The position numbers and the translations under genes are program-made. From assembly GCA_005879775.1 (NCBI GenBank), contig VBJX01000073.1, positions 1 through 5,758 on the forward strand: a DNA stretch of 5,758 nucleotides, in the 5' to 3' direction. The notes under the pieces were generated by a model. The model worked only from the letters and a program-made list of their open reading frames with translations. It ran no database searches and was not told the origin of the DNA. This DNA comes from Chloroflexota bacterium (GTDB lineage: Bacteria > Chloroflexota > Limnocylindria > QHBO01). Shown here piece by piece: positions 5,211 through 5,758 of the stretch (position 1 is the stretch's first letter; the number at the start of each line of letters is the position of its first letter).

Positions 5211-5758
5211 CTAGGGAACTCCGGACTCCTTCACGCTCCAGGGCCGCTTCGGCCGATGGTCCGGCGGTTGCGCAGGTTCGAGCTCGGCGCGGTCCCAGCC
5301 GGCGAGATCGGCTCCCACCTCGTAGGCCCTCTCGAAGAACTCCAGGGCGGCAGCGGCCGGATCGGCCAGCTCGCGAGTCGAGTCGTAGGGCAGGATGAAC
5401 TCGCCCCATTTCTCGTCGAAGCGAGCGCCTTGAGGCCCGATTTGCGCCGACCGGTAGCCATCGGGCTCCGGGTAGGTGTAGGCGTAGAAGCCTGGGCCGA
5501 TCTCGGGAAACGACGGCCACCAGCCGGTGGCGGTCTCCTCGCGGGAGTAGGCCTCCTCCATCACCCAGTCCGGGGTATTTGGCGCCCCACCGGGATGGCG
5601 CGGCGCAATTCGATCGGAGTAGCGCGAGGTCGCGTGATCGAGGCCTCCCCAGAAGAGGTGGACCGGGCTCATCTTGCCGAGGAACCCCGACTGAAAGGAC
5701 TTCAGGACCCGATCGGCCTCCAGCAGGCTGCGCCAGAAGAGCTGCGCGTGATCGGGGT
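5211..5758 (-). CDS. DUF5996 family protein, 5'-partial (runs off the right edge)
   Basis: The frame is open from the right edge of the window to a TAG at 5213-5211, giving the C-terminal 181 residues or so. Reading from the edge: PDHAQLFWRSLLEADRVLKS, FQSGFLGKMSPVHLFWGGLD, then a HATSRYSDR and HPGGAPNTPDWVMEEAYSRE segment, TATGWWPSFPEI, FYAYTYPEPDGY, GEFILPYD, and a final LEFFERAYEVGADLAGWDR. The order VHxFWG – RxS – HPGG – DWV – EAYS – GFWP – YxYPEP – GEFxLPY – ADLAGWDR is the pattern of DUF5996 proteins (usually about 300 residues), so roughly the last 60% is present. An internal ATG at 5672 is not the start, because the family match continues upstream of it. Many conserved His, Trp and Glu hint at an enzyme, but no function is established. 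The last 20 or so residues after AGWDR are Pro/Arg-rich and variable. Confidence 0.85.
   Translation of the reverse strand, partial: PDHAQLFWRSLLEADRVLKSFQSGFLGKMSPVHLFWGGLDHATSRYSDRIAPRHPGGAPNTPDWVMEEAYSREETATGWWPSFPEIGPGFYAYTYPEPDGYRSAQIGPQGARFDEKWGEFILPYDSTRELADPAAAALEFFERAYEVGADLAGWDRAELEPAQPPDHRPKRPWSVKESGVP

Noticed and set aside
1..5758. tRNA, rRNA, riboswitch, CRISPR array or insertion-sequence signals
   Set aside because: None seen: no cloverleaf or CCA end, no regularly spaced repeats, no transposase motifs or terminal inverted repeats.

Overview
This is a GC-rich stretch with compact, mostly short genes. The long gene is a class III cyclase–STAND ATPase–TPR fusion of a kind common in Chloroflexota (and in some mycobacteria). 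Together with small families such as DUF5996, YdeI/DUF1905 and a DUF6812-like protein, this suggests an uncultured soil or sediment bacterium, most likely Chloroflexota (Limnocylindria-like), with Actinomycetota as the alternative. The taxonomic call is an inference from gene content and style; there is no rRNA or marker gene.

Layout. 1-623 (+): 3' part of a PfkB-family sugar kinase (ribokinase type) that is broken. The reading frame shifts near 494-500, and about 15-17 residues carrying the catalytic GAGD loop are missing. A GC-rich palindrome followed by a T-rich run (657-700) may be its terminator. 812-1264 (+): a 150-residue DUF6812-like protein with a possible internal repeat. Its stop codon overlaps that of a convergent 67-residue orphan (1261-1464, -), which has a good ribosome site and a -10 box. 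1528-2348 (-): a two-gene operon, VOC/glyoxalase-fold protein then YdeI/DUF1905 protein, joined by a TGATG stop/start overlap. A 71-bp divergent intergenic region (2349-2419) holds a perfect 10-bp palindrome and a -10 box placed so that the large gene would be transcribed without a leader. 2420-5053 (+): an 877-residue cyclase–STAND–TPR regulator. 5054-5210: convergent intergenic region with a 7-bp hairpin and a 14-nt imperfect direct repeat. 5211-5758 (-): DUF5996 protein running off the right edge.

How the genes work together: the only clear functional unit is the VOC–YdeI operon. The cyclase–STAND protein is probably a stand-alone signal-transduction protein: ligand or protein sensing by the TPRs, ATP-driven oligomerisation by the STAND module, and output through the N-terminal cyclase domain. 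That domain keeps the metal aspartates but departs from the canonical base-recognition and transition-state residues. I see no complete new system, no mobile element, no CRISPR array and no RNA gene. The most useful leads are the disrupted kinase, the non-canonical cyclase site with its possible leaderless start, and the divergent palindrome.
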